Of a DNA stretch of 64,000 nucleotides, positions 54,324 through 63,430 are shown piece after piece. The notes beneath the pieces were generated by a model. The model saw only the letters and a program-made list of their open reading frames with translations, was not told the origin of the DNA and made no database searches. Source of the stretch: Bradyrhizobium elkanii USDA 76 (lineage in GTDB: Bacteria; Pseudomonadota; Alphaproteobacteria; Rhizobiales; Xanthobacteraceae); assembly GCF_023278185.1 (NCBI RefSeq), contig NZ_CP066356.1:2720001-2784000 (forward strand). The letters are read 5' to 3'. The position numbers and the translations under genes are program-made. Numbering within the stretch: position 1 is the first letter of the stretch; every line of letters starts with the position of its first letter.

Positions 54324-54417
54324 GAGCTCCGTTCCGATTGTATCGGAACCGAGCTCTCGATTCTTGTTTGACGCGTTTTCTTCACGCGAACCGGTGCCCA
54401 CTTCGCTTGAAAACGCT
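54324..54417 (-). repeat. composite repeat between zwf and gnd, with copy C
   Basis: One part is a near-perfect hairpin, GAGCTCCGTTCCGAT-TGT-ATCGGAACCGAGCTC (54324-54356, one mismatch). The other (54367-54417) is the third copy of the interspersed repeat seen at 10415-10465 and 18096-18145: TTGACGCGTTTTCTTCACGC through GAAAACGCT. The hairpin could attenuate transcription from gnd into zwf. Confidence 0.75.
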
Positions 54418-55401
54418 TTATGCCTTTTTCGGCGGCTCCTTGTGGCCGCCGAAACCTGCGCGCATCGCCGAGAGGATCTTCTCCGCGAAGGTGTGATCCT
54501 TGCGCGAGCGGAAGCGCGTGTAGAGTGCGGCCGTCAGCACCTCGGCCGGCACGGCTTCGTCGACCGCGGCATTGACGGTCCAGCGGCCTTCGCCGGAATC
54601 CTCGACAAAGCCGGAATAGTTGTCGAGCGTGTGGTTCTGCGCCAGCGCCGATGCGGTGAGGTCGAGCAGCCAGGACGGGATCACGCTGCCGCGCCGCCAG
54701 ACCTCCGCGATGTCGGCGATGTCGAGGTCGAAGCGATGCTCGGCCGGCAGCGCCTCGATATTGGCGTTCTTCAGGATGTCGAAGCCTTCGGCATAGGCCT
54801 GCATCAGGCCGTATTCGATGCCGTTATGGATCATCTTGACGAAATGCCCGGCGCCGATCGGGCCGGCGTGGATGTAGCCCTGTTCGATGCGCGGATCGCG
54901 GCCCTCGCGGCCGGAGGTGCGCGGAATGTCGCCGATCCCTGGCGCCAGCGTCTTGAAGATCGGGTCGAGCCGGTCGACGACTTTCTTGTCGCCGCCGATC
55001 ATCATGCAGTAGCCGCGCTCGATGCCCCAGATGCCGCCGCTGGTGCCGACATCGACATAGTGCAGCCCGCGCTCCCTGAGCGCCTTGCCGCGGCGGACGT
55101 CGTCCTGCCAGAAGGTGTTGCCGCCGTCGATGATGACGTCGCCCGGCTGCATCAGCTTCGACAGCGCCTCGATGGTGGCTTCGGTGATCTTGCCGGCCGG
55201 CAGCATCACCCAGGCGGTGCGCGGCGCCTCCAGCTTGAGGACGAAATCCTCCAGCGACGAGGACCCGGTGGCATTGTCGGCGACGAGCGCCGCGACGGCC
55301 TTCGGGTCCTTGTCGTAGACCACGGTGGTGTGGCCCTGGGTCATCAGGCGGCGCACGATGTTGCCGCCCATCCGCCCGAGGCCGATCATGCCGAGTTGCA
55401 T
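54418..55401 (-). CDS. gnd: 6-phosphogluconate dehydrogenase, decarboxylating (short form)
   Basis: A 327-residue short-form Gnd (YqeC-like) that oxidises 6-phosphogluconate to ribulose-5-phosphate and CO2. The N-terminal Rossmann motif [28 protein letters not shown] and the active-site region [20 protein letters not shown] are visible. Short Gnd proteins are about 150 residues shorter than E. coli Gnd and often use NAD+. It begins 12 bp after tal-pgi. Confidence 0.94.
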   Translation of the reverse strand: MQLGMIGLGRMGGNIVRRLMTQGHTTVVYDKDPKAVAALVADNATGSSSLEDFVLKLEAPRTAWVMLPAGKITEATIEALSKLMQPGDVIIDGGNTFWQDDVRRGKALRERGLHYVDVGTSGGIWGIERGYCMMIGGDKKVVDRLDPIFKTLAPGIGDIPRTSGREGRDPRIEQGYIHAGPIGAGHFVKMIHNGIEYGLMQAYAEGFDILKNANIEALPAEHRFDLDIADIAEVWRRGSVIPSWLLDLTASALAQNHTLDNYSGFVEDSGEGRWTVNAAVDEAVPAEVLTAALYTRFRSRKDHTFAEKILSAMRAGFGGHKEPPKKA

Positions 55402-55413
55402 CCCTCGCCTCCG

Positions 55414-58260
55414 TCAGTTCAGTGCAGCCGAGATCGCGGCATCGAGCGCCGCGAGCCCGGAGGTGAGATCGCCCTTGAGATGCACGCGCAGCGCCCGCCG
55501 ACCGCGCTCGGTGAGCACGTCGAAATCGCCGCGGGCCTGCGCCGCCTTGATCACGCCGAAGCTCGCCTTCTGGCCGGGCACCGGCAGGTCCTGCGTATCG
55601 TCGGTCGTGACCTGCAGGAACACGCCGCTGTCGGGCCCGCCCTTGTAGGCCTGCCCGGTCGAATGCAGGAAGCGCGGACCGAACTCGGCGCAGGTCGCAA
55701 GGTGCTTTGCGTCGCGCAGCTTCAGCCGCATCGCCTGCATGGCGTCGATGGTGTCGCCGTCGCGCTCGATATAGGCGAGCAGGGCGACATAGTCGCCGCG
55801 GCCGGAGCGCGAGAGGTGCGCTCTTATCCAGGAGTTGAGATCGCCGTTCGCACCGGCCTTGCGCAGCTCCTCGGCGTTCTGCGCGTCGGTGTAGAGATCG
55901 ACCCCGTCCGCCGATACCACCGGCTGTTCGGCCGGCAGCGATCCGGTCTTCTCGAACGCGGCCGTCAGCTCGCGGGTCTTGATCTTGGCGGCCTCGACGT
56001 CGGGCTGGTTGAAGGGGTTGATGCCGAGGATCGAGCCGGCCACCGCGGTCGCGATCTCGAAGCGGAAGAACTCCTGGCCGATATGGTCGATCGACTGCAT
56101 CACGATCCGAACCACAGGATGGCCGGCGGCCTCGAGCGCCGCGAGTTTGGCCTCATGCGCGGCGTCGTTCTCGCTATCGGTACGCAGGTCGATGAAGAAG
56201 CGGTCGTTGCCGTAGACCGCCGCCTCGCCAATCGTCTCGCCCTCGATCGGGATCAGGCCCTTGCCGTCCTTGCCGGTCGATTCCGCGATCAGCTGCTCGG
56301 CCCAGGCGCCGAAATCGGCAACGTCCGGCGAGGCGAAGATCGTCACCTTGTCGCGGCCTTCGAGCCCGGCGATGCCCATCGCGAGCCCGAGCTGCACGCC
56401 CGGGTTCTCCTGCGGCGGCACGTCGGCACCGCAGGAGCGCACCATGGCGAGCGTATGGCCGAGCAGGCTGCGGACGTCGATGCCGGCAGCGGCCGCCGGC
56501 ACCAGACCGAACGGCGACAGCACGGAATAGCGGCCGCCGATCGCAGGGTCGCCGTAGAAGATGCGGGCAAAACCCTGCTTGATCGCGACCTTCTGCAGCG
56601 ATGAGCCGGGATCGGTCACCGCGATGAAGCGGTGGCCGGCCTTGTCCTTGCCGATCGCCTTCGCCACCCGATCGAAGAAGTAGTCCTTCATCACGTTCGG
56701 CTCGGTGGTGCCGCCGGATTTGGAGGAGACGATGAACAGCGTCCTTGCGATGTCGACATACTCCTCCATCGCGCGCACCTGCGCCGGATCGGTGGAGTCG
56801 AGCACGTGCAGCCGCGGGAAACCGGACCGGTGCGGGAAGGTCTGGGCCAAGACCTCCGGCCCGAGGCTCGACCCGCCCATGCCGAGCACGACGGCGTCGG
56901 TGAAGTTCTGCCCCTTCACGCGCTGGGCGAAGTCCTCGTAGTCGGCGACGTTCGCGGTGGCCGCGCTGGTGAGCCAGCCCAGCCATTTGTCCTCGTCGTC
57001 GCCGGTCCAGACCGATTTGTCCTTGTGCCAGAGCCTTCGGATCCTGGCCGAGGCGCGCCATTCCTCGGTGCTCCTCTCGACCGCCTTCTCGATGGCGGCG
57101 CCGAGCGCGAGCTTCTGGCGGTCGATGCCGCCGCCGAGCGAGGTGGCGCGCTTGTGGGCGACCGCGCCGTAGAGCTTGTCGGCCGCGTCGGCGAACAGCT
57201 TGACGCCGTCCTTGACCAGCTCCTCGGTGATCGCATCGAGCGAGATGCCGGACTTCTCCAGCTCCTCCAGCACATGGCGGGCGTCCTCGACATTCTCCTC
57301 GAGGCTGTCGCGGACCTTGCCGTGGTCGCGGAAGGCATCGAGCGTTGCCGGCGGCACGGTGTTGACGGTGTCGGGGCCGATCAGCTCCTCGACATAGAGC
57401 ACGTCGCTATAGTCCTTGTTCTTGGTACCGGTCGAAGCCCACAACAGCCGCTGCGGCTTGGCGCCCTTGGCCGTCAGCTTGTCCCAGCGGCTGCCTGCGA
57501 ACAGGTGCTTGTAGTCCTGATAGGCGAGCTTTGCATTGGCGATCGCGACCTTGCCCTTCAAGGCGGCGAGCCGCTCCTTTTCGTGCGGATCGTTGGCCTT
57601 CGCGATCTTCTCGTCGAGTTGCTTGTCGACGGCGGTATCGATGCGGCTGACGAAGAAGCTCGCGACGCTCGCGACGTGGGAGGGATCGCCGCCCTTGCCG
57701 ACGTATTTCTCCAGGCCCTTGAGATAGGCCTCGGCGACCTGGCGATAGACCTTCTGCGAGAACAGCAGCGTGATGTTGATGCTGATGCCTTCGCCGATCA
57801 GGTACTCGATCGCCGGCAGGCCCTCCGGCGTCGCCGGCACCTTGACCATCAGGTTCTTGCGGTGGACGTCTTTCCAGAGCCGTTCGGCCTCCGCGATCGT
57901 GCCCTTGGTGTCCATCGCGAGATAGGGCGACACCTCGAGGCTGACGAAGCCGTCGCCGCCGTGGCTGTGGTCGTAGACCGGGCGCAGCACGTCGGCGGCG
58001 CGCTGGATGTCCTCGACCGCAAGGTGCTCGAACAGGTCGGCGACCGAGCGGTCGCCGCTCTTGAGGGCCTTGCCGATCGCCCCGTCATATTCGTCGGAGC
58101 TGCCGATCGCCTTCTCGAAGATCGAGGGGTTGGATGTCACGCCTTTGACGCCGTCGGTCTCGATCAGCCGCTTCAGGTCGCCGTTGGCGACGAAGCCGCG
58201 GGCGAGGAAGTCCAGCCAGACGGCCTGGCGGTGATTTTCGAGTGCTTTGACGGGGTTCAT
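55414..58260 (-). CDS. tal-pgi: bifunctional transaldolase/glucose-6-phosphate isomerase
   Basis: A 948-residue fusion. The N-terminal 370 residues are a transaldolase of the long TalB-like class, with GVTSNPSIFEKAI, the Schiff-base lysine region MVKVPATPEGLPAIEYL, and LWASTGTKNKDYSD. The C-terminal part is a phosphoglucose isomerase with MGGSSLGPEVLAQTF and FIVSSKSGGTTEPNVM. The fused enzyme links the non-oxidative pentose phosphate route with glucose-6-phosphate, and is a known arrangement in Rhizobiales. It is the first gene of the operon with gnd, zwf, pgl and gntK. Confidence 0.95.
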   Translation of the reverse strand: MNPVKALENHRQAVWLDFLARGFVANGDLKRLIETDGVKGVTSNPSIFEKAIGSSDEYDGAIGKALKSGDRSVADLFEHLAVEDIQRAADVLRPVYDHSHGGDGFVSLEVSPYLAMDTKGTIAEAERLWKDVHRKNLMVKVPATPEGLPAIEYLIGEGISINITLLFSQKVYRQVAEAYLKGLEKYVGKGGDPSHVASVASFFVSRIDTAVDKQLDEKIAKANDPHEKERLAALKGKVAIANAKLAYQDYKHLFAGSRWDKLTAKGAKPQRLLWASTGTKNKDYSDVLYVEELIGPDTVNTVPPATLDAFRDHGKVRDSLEENVEDARHVLEELEKSGISLDAITEELVKDGVKLFADAADKLYGAVAHKRATSLGGGIDRQKLALGAAIEKAVERSTEEWRASARIRRLWHKDKSVWTGDDEDKWLGWLTSAATANVADYEDFAQRVKGQNFTDAVVLGMGGSSLGPEVLAQTFPHRSGFPRLHVLDSTDPAQVRAMEEYVDIARTLFIVSSKSGGTTEPNVMKDYFFDRVAKAIGKDKAGHRFIAVTDPGSSLQKVAIKQGFARIFYGDPAIGGRYSVLSPFGLVPAAAAGIDVRSLLGHTLAMVRSCGADVPPQENPGVQLGLAMGIAGLEGRDKVTIFASPDVADFGAWAEQLIAESTGKDGKGLIPIEGETIGEAAVYGNDRFFIDLRTDSENDAAHEAKLAALEAAGHPVVRIVMQSIDHIGQEFFRFEIATAVAGSILGINPFNQPDVEAAKIKTRELTAAFEKTGSLPAEQPVVSADGVDLYTDAQNAEELRKAGANGDLNSWIRAHLSRSGRGDYVALLAYIERDGDTIDAMQAMRLKLRDAKHLATCAEFGPRFLHSTGQAYKGGPDSGVFLQVTTDDTQDLPVPGQKASFGVIKAAQARGDFDVLTERGRRALRVHLKGDLTSGLAALDAAISAALN

Positions 58261-58477
58261 GGGTGCCTGTTCTCGTTCGGTCGAGGGTCGATTTTTGGGT
58301 TCCCGGGCAGCTTTCGGGGGCGGAGGGGGATTGTCAACATGGCGGGAGCCCCGGGCGGAATATCAGCATTTCCAAGGGATAACGCCATTCACAACAGTTC
58401 GATCCCCTCGGACGCAGCTGCGAGCAGACCCCCATCTCAGCACATTTTTATGACGCGTTGCGGCGCAGGACCGCGCG

Positions 58478-58819
58478 TCAGGGCCGCAGGTAGAGGTAAC
58501 CTTGGGATTGCAGCTCGGCGAGGCGGACCACCCCGCCGCGCTCGGCGGCAACGAAGCCGGGGAGCAAGTCGGCGAGGCCGATGTTCTGCGATTTCATGGT
58601 GTTGCCGCAGGCGGCGAACTCGATCCCATCCTTGGTGAACCGCGCGACATGTTTTGACAGCTCGGGATTGGCGGCTGCTGAATGAAATGCCTTCAGCGCC
58701 CGGCCGTGCACCACCAGCGCAATCGTCACATTGCCGGGGCCGCCGACGCCGTCGAGATGGTTCTGGATGTTGCCGACCACGAAATTGACCTTGTCGAGGT
58801 CATCAAGGTGATAGACCAC
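58478..58819 (-). CDS. DsrE-family protein, signal peptide in another frame
   Basis: The open frame encodes 113 residues of a DsrE-like alpha/beta domain: KVNFVVGNIQNHLDGVGG, VTIALVVHGRALKAFH, GIEFAACGNTMKSQNIGLADLLPG (family Cys region). Upstream, in another frame, lies a clear Tat/Sec-like signal peptide from an ATG at 58925: MRRRSILWGTLSAIGAVLAA. Removing one base near 58861-58867 would join them as ...VLAAPGAGAATEAPPQKL. The gene is therefore probably frameshifted, or the base is a sequencing error. Periplasmic DsrE proteins of this type may bind sulfur species or act in redox. Confidence 0.75.
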   Translation of the reverse strand: MVYHLDDLDKVNFVVGNIQNHLDGVGGPGNVTIALVVHGRALKAFHSAAANPELSKHVARFTKDGIEFAACGNTMKSQNIGLADLLPGFVAAERGGVVRLAELQSQGYLYLRP

Positions 58820-58979
58820 CTTCAGCTTTTGCGGCGGTGCTTCGGTGGCGGCGCCGGCCCCGGGACGCTGCCAAGACGGCGCCGATCGCTGAAAGCGTGC
58901 CCCAGAGGATGCTGCGTCGGCGCATGGCGTCTCTCGCGCAATTATTGTTGATCCAGTGTTGTCCCTTTGGGCAAACCTA

Positions 58980-59597
58980 TCATTTGTGGCGGAGCGCAGC
59001 GAGTTCCTTGCGGTCGGTCACAAGTTCGGCGCATTCGCCCAAGTCCGCGCGATCGACGCGAAAGATCTTGTCGTCGGCGCCGGCGGACAGCGCTTCGCCC
59101 GCATCGTCGTCGGGCTTGTTGCGATTCCACACCATGATGCGGCCAAGGCGCGCAATCGCGGATTTATTGTCCTTGGACAACGCCACGGTGATCCCGCCGC
59201 CCTCGCAATCCACGCCGCATTCGAAGCGCATTTCGCGGCCGGATTCGGCCGCGATGGCATGATTGCAGTAGCCGCTGGAGTCGAAATTGCCAGGGCGGTG
59301 GCGATACGCGACGCCGAGCCGGAACGAATAGTTGGTAGCCTTGTCCTCCGGAGCGTCTTCCGCTGACACCAGCAGCTTCATCGCGCTGACCTTCTGCTTC
59401 GGATGCTGCGCCAGATGATTTGCATCGTAGCGCCGCACAAAGCAGGCATAGGCTTTCGCGCCGGGCGGGCCCGCGAACATCCGGTTGTCGAAGGCGGCCG
59501 CCGCGGCCTTGTCGACGCCCTCCTGCGCCTGAACGGTTAACGGCGCGCCGGCATAGGCGGCGGCTGCGAGTGCGACAACAAGGAGCGCCTGCTTCAT
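58980..59597 (-). CDS. secreted hypothetical protein, 205 aa
   Basis: Residues 1-25 are a signal peptide (MKQALLVVALAAAAYAGAPL, cleavage after ...VQAQ). The mature protein has four cysteines (AYACFVRRYDANHLAQHPKQ, SSGYCNHAIA, FECGVDCEGGGITVAL), and a DDKIFRVDRADLGEC end with a fifth. It is probably a periplasmic protein with disulfide bonds. I do not recognise a family with a known role. The start at 59597 is chosen because it puts the signal sequence at the N-terminus. Confidence 0.7.
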   Translation of the reverse strand: MKQALLVVALAAAAYAGAPLTVQAQEGVDKAAAAAFDNRMFAGPPGAKAYACFVRRYDANHLAQHPKQKVSAMKLLVSAEDAPEDKATNYSFRLGVAYRHRPGNFDSSGYCNHAIAAESGREMRFECGVDCEGGGITVALSKDNKSAIARLGRIMVWNRNKPDDDAGEALSAGADDKIFRVDRADLGECAELVTDRKELAALRHK

Positions 59598-60096
59598 GAC
59601 CGGCTCGGGAATAGCCGGCGCCTCCAAGGTGTCATCTTTAAAGCGCGGCAATGGTGCCGCGCGGAACTGCGCGGGCTCGTTGCCTTAGTCGCGGCGACAA
59701 GGAGGCACGTTCAACGGCGGCTGAACGTTTGTTCATGCGAGTCTGTTGCGCGTGCATCTTGACGTCACGGCTGAACGGTCACACTTTTTCAGGGAAGCCC
59801 AACGTCCATCGCCGGACGGGAAGTTGCCCCGCTCCGGATGTCCGCTTCGGAGGCCTGGGCCCCGGTAAACCACGGATGTGGCGAGGGGGTTACAGCCACC
59901 AAAAACAAGGGGATATTGATGAACCATTAAGCTTCCTGCCTGTTGATAAGGCAGAGGCTGCACGCGCCGTGCATTGCCGAACTGAGTCGGTCGAGTGTCC
60001 AATAGACCCAGCGTGCCGACGCTGATTCGATCCTAGGACGCTCTTGTTACGACTCGTGTCAGTCGTGCGGCGATACATATCGTGGAGAGAGGGATC
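59598..60096. other. 499-bp leader region of prkA
   Basis: No gene is supported. It contains inverted repeats ACGTTCA/TGAACGT at 59707-59713 and 59722-59728, a second GGCTGAACG near 59771, and ACGACT/AGTCGT at about 60049-60066 close to the prkA start. These are possible operators. No EcfG-type promoter is seen. Confidence 0.4.
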
Positions 60097-62040
60097 ATGT
60101 ACAACGATTCTTTGTTCAACGCCTTCGCAAGGTCGTTTGAAGCGCGAAGCCAGACCGACATGTCGATGGCCGAGTATCTGGAGTCGTGTCGAGGCGATCC
60201 GATGCGATATGCAAATGCAGCCGAGCGGTTATTGGCGGCAATCGGTGAGCCCCAGATGATCGACACGGCCAAGGACCCACGCCTTGGCCGTATCTTTTTG
60301 AACCGTACGATCAGGTCGTATCCGGCCTTCGCCGGCTTCTACGGCATGGAGGATACGATCGAGCGCCTCGTCGGCTTCTTCCGTCACGCCGCGCAGGGCC
60401 TCGAAGAGCGCAAGCAGATCCTCTACCTGCTCGGGCCGGTCGGCGGCGGCAAGTCATCGCTCGCCGAGCGCATCAAGGCGCTGATGGAAATTCATCCGAT
60501 CTACGTGCTGAAGGCGGGCGACGAGCTCTCGCCGGTGTTCGAGAGCCCGCTCGGGCTGTTCGATCCGGAGCAACTCGGGCCGATGATCGAGGAGAAGTAC
60601 GGCATTCCGCGCCGCCGGCTGAGCGGGCTGATGTCGCCCTGGGCCTACAAGCGGCTCGAGGCTTTCGGCGGCGACATCTCGCAATTCCGCGTTGCGCGCA
60701 TCCAGCCCTCGCGGCTGCGCCAGATCGCGGTCGCCAAGACCGAACCCGGTGACGAGAACAACCAGGACATCTCCTCGCTGGTCGGCAAGGTCGACATCCG
60801 CAAGCTCGAGACCTACGCCCAGAACGATCCCGACGCCTACAGCTATTCCGGCGGCCTCAACCGCGCCAACCAGGGCGTGCTCGAATTCGTCGAGATGTTC
60901 AAGGCGCCGATCAAGATGCTGCACCCGCTGCTGACCGCGACGCAGGAAGGCAACTATATCGGCACCGAGAATATCGGCGCGATCCCGTTCACCGGCATCA
61001 TCCTGGCGCACTCGAACGAAGCCGAGTGGCAGAGCTTCAAGACCAACAAGAACAACGAGGCCTTCATCGACCGCATCTGCGTCATCAAGGTCCCGTACTG
61101 CCTGCGGGTCACAGAGGAGCAGAAGATCTACGAGAAGCTGATCCAGAGCTCGGAGCTCGCCGCCGCGCCGTGCGCGCCCGCGACGCTGGAGACGCTGGCC
61201 CGCTTCTCGGTGATGTCGCGCCTGCGCAAGCACGAGAACTCGACGCTGTTCGGCAAGATGCGGGTCTACGACGGCGAGAGCCTCAAGGAATCCGATCCCA
61301 AGGCGCGCAGCGTGCAGGAATACAAGGACGCGGCCGGCGTCGACGAGGGCATGGACGGCGTCTCCACCCGCTTTGCCTTCAAGGTGCTGGCCTCGACCTT
61401 CAACCACGACACGACAGAGGTCGGCGCCGATGCGGTGCATCTGATGTATGTCTTGGAGATGGCGATCCGCCGCGAGCAGCTGCCTGACGAGACCGAGAAG
61501 CGCTATCTCGAATTCATCAAGGCCGACCTCGCACCGCGCTATGCCGAGTTCATCGGCAACGAGATCCAGAAGGCCTATCTGGAATCCTACGCCGACTACG
61601 GCCAGAACCTGTTCGACCGCTATGTCGACTACGCCGACGCCTGGATCGAGGATCAGGACTTCAAGGATCCTGACACCGGCCAGCTGATGAACCGCGAGCT
61701 CCTGAACCAGGAGCTGACCAAGATCGAGAAGCCGGCCGGCATTGCCAATCCGAAGGACTTCCGCAACGAGGTCGTCAAGTTCTCGCTGCGCTCGCGGGCG
61801 CACAATGGCGGCAAGAATCCGAGCTGGACCTCCTACGAAAAGGTTCGCGACGTGATCGAGAAGCGGATATTCTCGCAGGTCGAGGATCTGCTTCCGGTCA
61901 TCTCGTTCGGCTCCAAGAAGGACGGCGAGACCGAGAAGAAGCACGGCGAGTTCGTCGAGCGGATGGTGGAGCGCGGTTATACCGAGCGCCAGGTCCGCCG
62001 GCTCGTCGAGTGGTACATGCGGGTGAAGCAGGCCGGCTAA
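60097..62040 (+). CDS. prkA: PrkA serine protein kinase/AAA+ protein
   Basis: A 647-residue PrkA. It starts MYNDSLFNAFARSFEARS and has a AAA+ core with Walker A GPVGGGKSSLAERIK near residues 113-126, and LLTATQEGNYIGTENIGAIPF, typical of the family. The C-terminal kinase-like domain has FGKMRVYDGESLKESDPKA. PrkA is induced by nutrient stress and sporulation in other bacteria; recent work also sees it as a Lon-like AAA+ protease. GGAGAG precedes the ATG. It forms a cluster with yeaH and spoVR. Confidence 0.95.
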   Translation: MYNDSLFNAFARSFEARSQTDMSMAEYLESCRGDPMRYANAAERLLAAIGEPQMIDTAKDPRLGRIFLNRTIRSYPAFAGFYGMEDTIERLVGFFRHAAQGLEERKQILYLLGPVGGGKSSLAERIKALMEIHPIYVLKAGDELSPVFESPLGLFDPEQLGPMIEEKYGIPRRRLSGLMSPWAYKRLEAFGGDISQFRVARIQPSRLRQIAVAKTEPGDENNQDISSLVGKVDIRKLETYAQNDPDAYSYSGGLNRANQGVLEFVEMFKAPIKMLHPLLTATQEGNYIGTENIGAIPFTGIILAHSNEAEWQSFKTNKNNEAFIDRICVIKVPYCLRVTEEQKIYEKLIQSSELAAAPCAPATLETLARFSVMSRLRKHENSTLFGKMRVYDGESLKESDPKARSVQEYKDAAGVDEGMDGVSTRFAFKVLASTFNHDTTEVGADAVHLMYVLEMAIRREQLPDETEKRYLEFIKADLAPRYAEFIGNEIQKAYLESYADYGQNLFDRYVDYADAWIEDQDFKDPDTGQLMNRELLNQELTKIEKPAGIANPKDFRNEVVKFSLRSRAHNGGKNPSWTSYEKVRDVIEKRIFSQVEDLLPVISFGSKKDGETEKKHGEFVERMVERGYTERQVRRLVEWYMRVKQAG

Positions 62041-62157
62041 CGCGCGATCCGGAAAGCCGGCTCCGGCTTTCCGTTTCGTCCCGTCCCGTCTCGTCCAAGA
62101 AAAATGTGATGCGACTGGTCATGATCGCATCCGGCGTGAGGCAGATGCAACGTGGTC

Positions 62158-63426
62158 ATGCATATCGTCGATCGGCGGTTGAATCCGGGTAGCAAGAGCC
62201 TGGAGAACCGCCAGCGCTTCCTGCGGCGCGCCAAGGCGCTGGTGCAGGGAGCCGTCAAGAAGTCGTCACAGGACCGGGACATCAAGGATGTCCTGGAGGG
62301 CGGCGAAGTGACAATCCCGCTGGACGGCATGGACGAGCCGCGGTTCCGGCGCGAGGGCGGCACGCGTGACATGGTGCTGCCCGGCAACAAGAAATTCGTC
62401 GAGGGCGACTGGCTGCAGCGCCCGAACCAAAGCGGCGCCAAGGGCTCCGGCGCAGGCGAGGGCGACAGCGAGGACGCCTTCCGCTTCGTGCTCAGCCGCG
62501 AGGAATTCGTCGACCTCTTCCTCGACGACCTCGAACTGCCCGATCTTGCCAAGCGCAAGCTGGCGGAGACCGAGAGCGAGGGCATCCAGCGCGCCGGCTA
62601 TGCGACCTCGGGATCGCCCGCCAACATCTCGATCAGCCGCACGGTGAGCCGGGCGCTTGCGCGACGCGTGGCGCTGCGCAGGCCGCGCAAGGAAGAGATC
62701 GAGGCGCTCGAGGCCGAGCTTGCGGAATGCGACGACGCCACGCGCCGCCGCGAGCTGCTGGCGCTGCTCGAAGCGCTGAGGGCGAAGGCCAAACGGATTC
62801 CCTTTATCGATCCGATCGACATCCGCTACCGCCGCTTCGAGACGGTGCCGAAGCCGGTGGCGCAGGCCGTGATGTTCTGCCTGATGGACGTCTCGGGCTC
62901 GATGTCCGAGCACATGAAGGATCTGGCGAAGCGGTTCTACATGCTGCTCTACGTGTTCCTGAAGCGGCGCTACAAGCACGTCGAGATCGTGTTTATCCGC
63001 CATACCGACCGCGCCGAGGAGGTCGACGAAGACACCTTCTTCCACGGACCGGCTTCCGGCGGCACGCTGGTGTCGAGCGCACTGGTCGCGATGAACGATA
63101 TCGTCCGCACCCGCTTCCGTCCGGCCGACTGGAACATCTACGCCGCCCAGGCCTCGGACGGCGACAACATGACCTCCGACAGCGCGCTGACCGGTCACCT
63201 CCTGACCGACAAGATCCTGCCGGTCTGCCAGTTCTTCGCCTATCTCGAGGTCGGTGAAGCCGCCAACTACACCTTCGACATGCCGGACTCCTCGCTCTGG
63301 ACGCTCTATGAGCGTCTGCGCAACGAGGGCGCGCCGCTGTCGATGCGCAAGGTGAGCGAGCGCGGCGAGATCTTTCCGGTGTTCCAGGACCTGTTCAAGC
63401 GCCGCAGCAAGCAGGAAAGGGTGTAG
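62158..63426 (+). CDS. yeaH: YeaH/UPF0229 family protein
   Basis: A 422-residue protein of the UPF0229 family. It begins MHIVDRRLNPGSKSLENRQR and has VEGDWLQRPNQ, a Glu/Arg-rich middle, and a von Willebrand A-like domain with the MIDAS motif MDVSGSMSEHMKD and DGDNMTSD. Such proteins are always found beside prkA and spoVR, and respond to nitrogen or stationary-phase stress in enterobacteria. The ATG at 62158 is chosen over a GTG two codons earlier. Confidence 0.93.
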   Translation: MHIVDRRLNPGSKSLENRQRFLRRAKALVQGAVKKSSQDRDIKDVLEGGEVTIPLDGMDEPRFRREGGTRDMVLPGNKKFVEGDWLQRPNQSGAKGSGAGEGDSEDAFRFVLSREEFVDLFLDDLELPDLAKRKLAETESEGIQRAGYATSGSPANISISRTVSRALARRVALRRPRKEEIEALEAELAECDDATRRRELLALLEALRAKAKRIPFIDPIDIRYRRFETVPKPVAQAVMFCLMDVSGSMSEHMKDLAKRFYMLLYVFLKRRYKHVEIVFIRHTDRAEEVDEDTFFHGPASGGTLVSSALVAMNDIVRTRFRPADWNIYAAQASDGDNMTSDSALTGHLLTDKILPVCQFFAYLEVGEAANYTFDMPDSSLWTLYERLRNEGAPLSMRKVSERGEIFPVFQDLFKRRSKQERV

Positions 63427-63430
63427 CGTG

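Noticed and set aside
54331..54346. GGAAC sites upstream of zwf as an EcfG-type promoter
   Set aside because: They are the arms of a hairpin repeat and have no CGTT at correct spacing.
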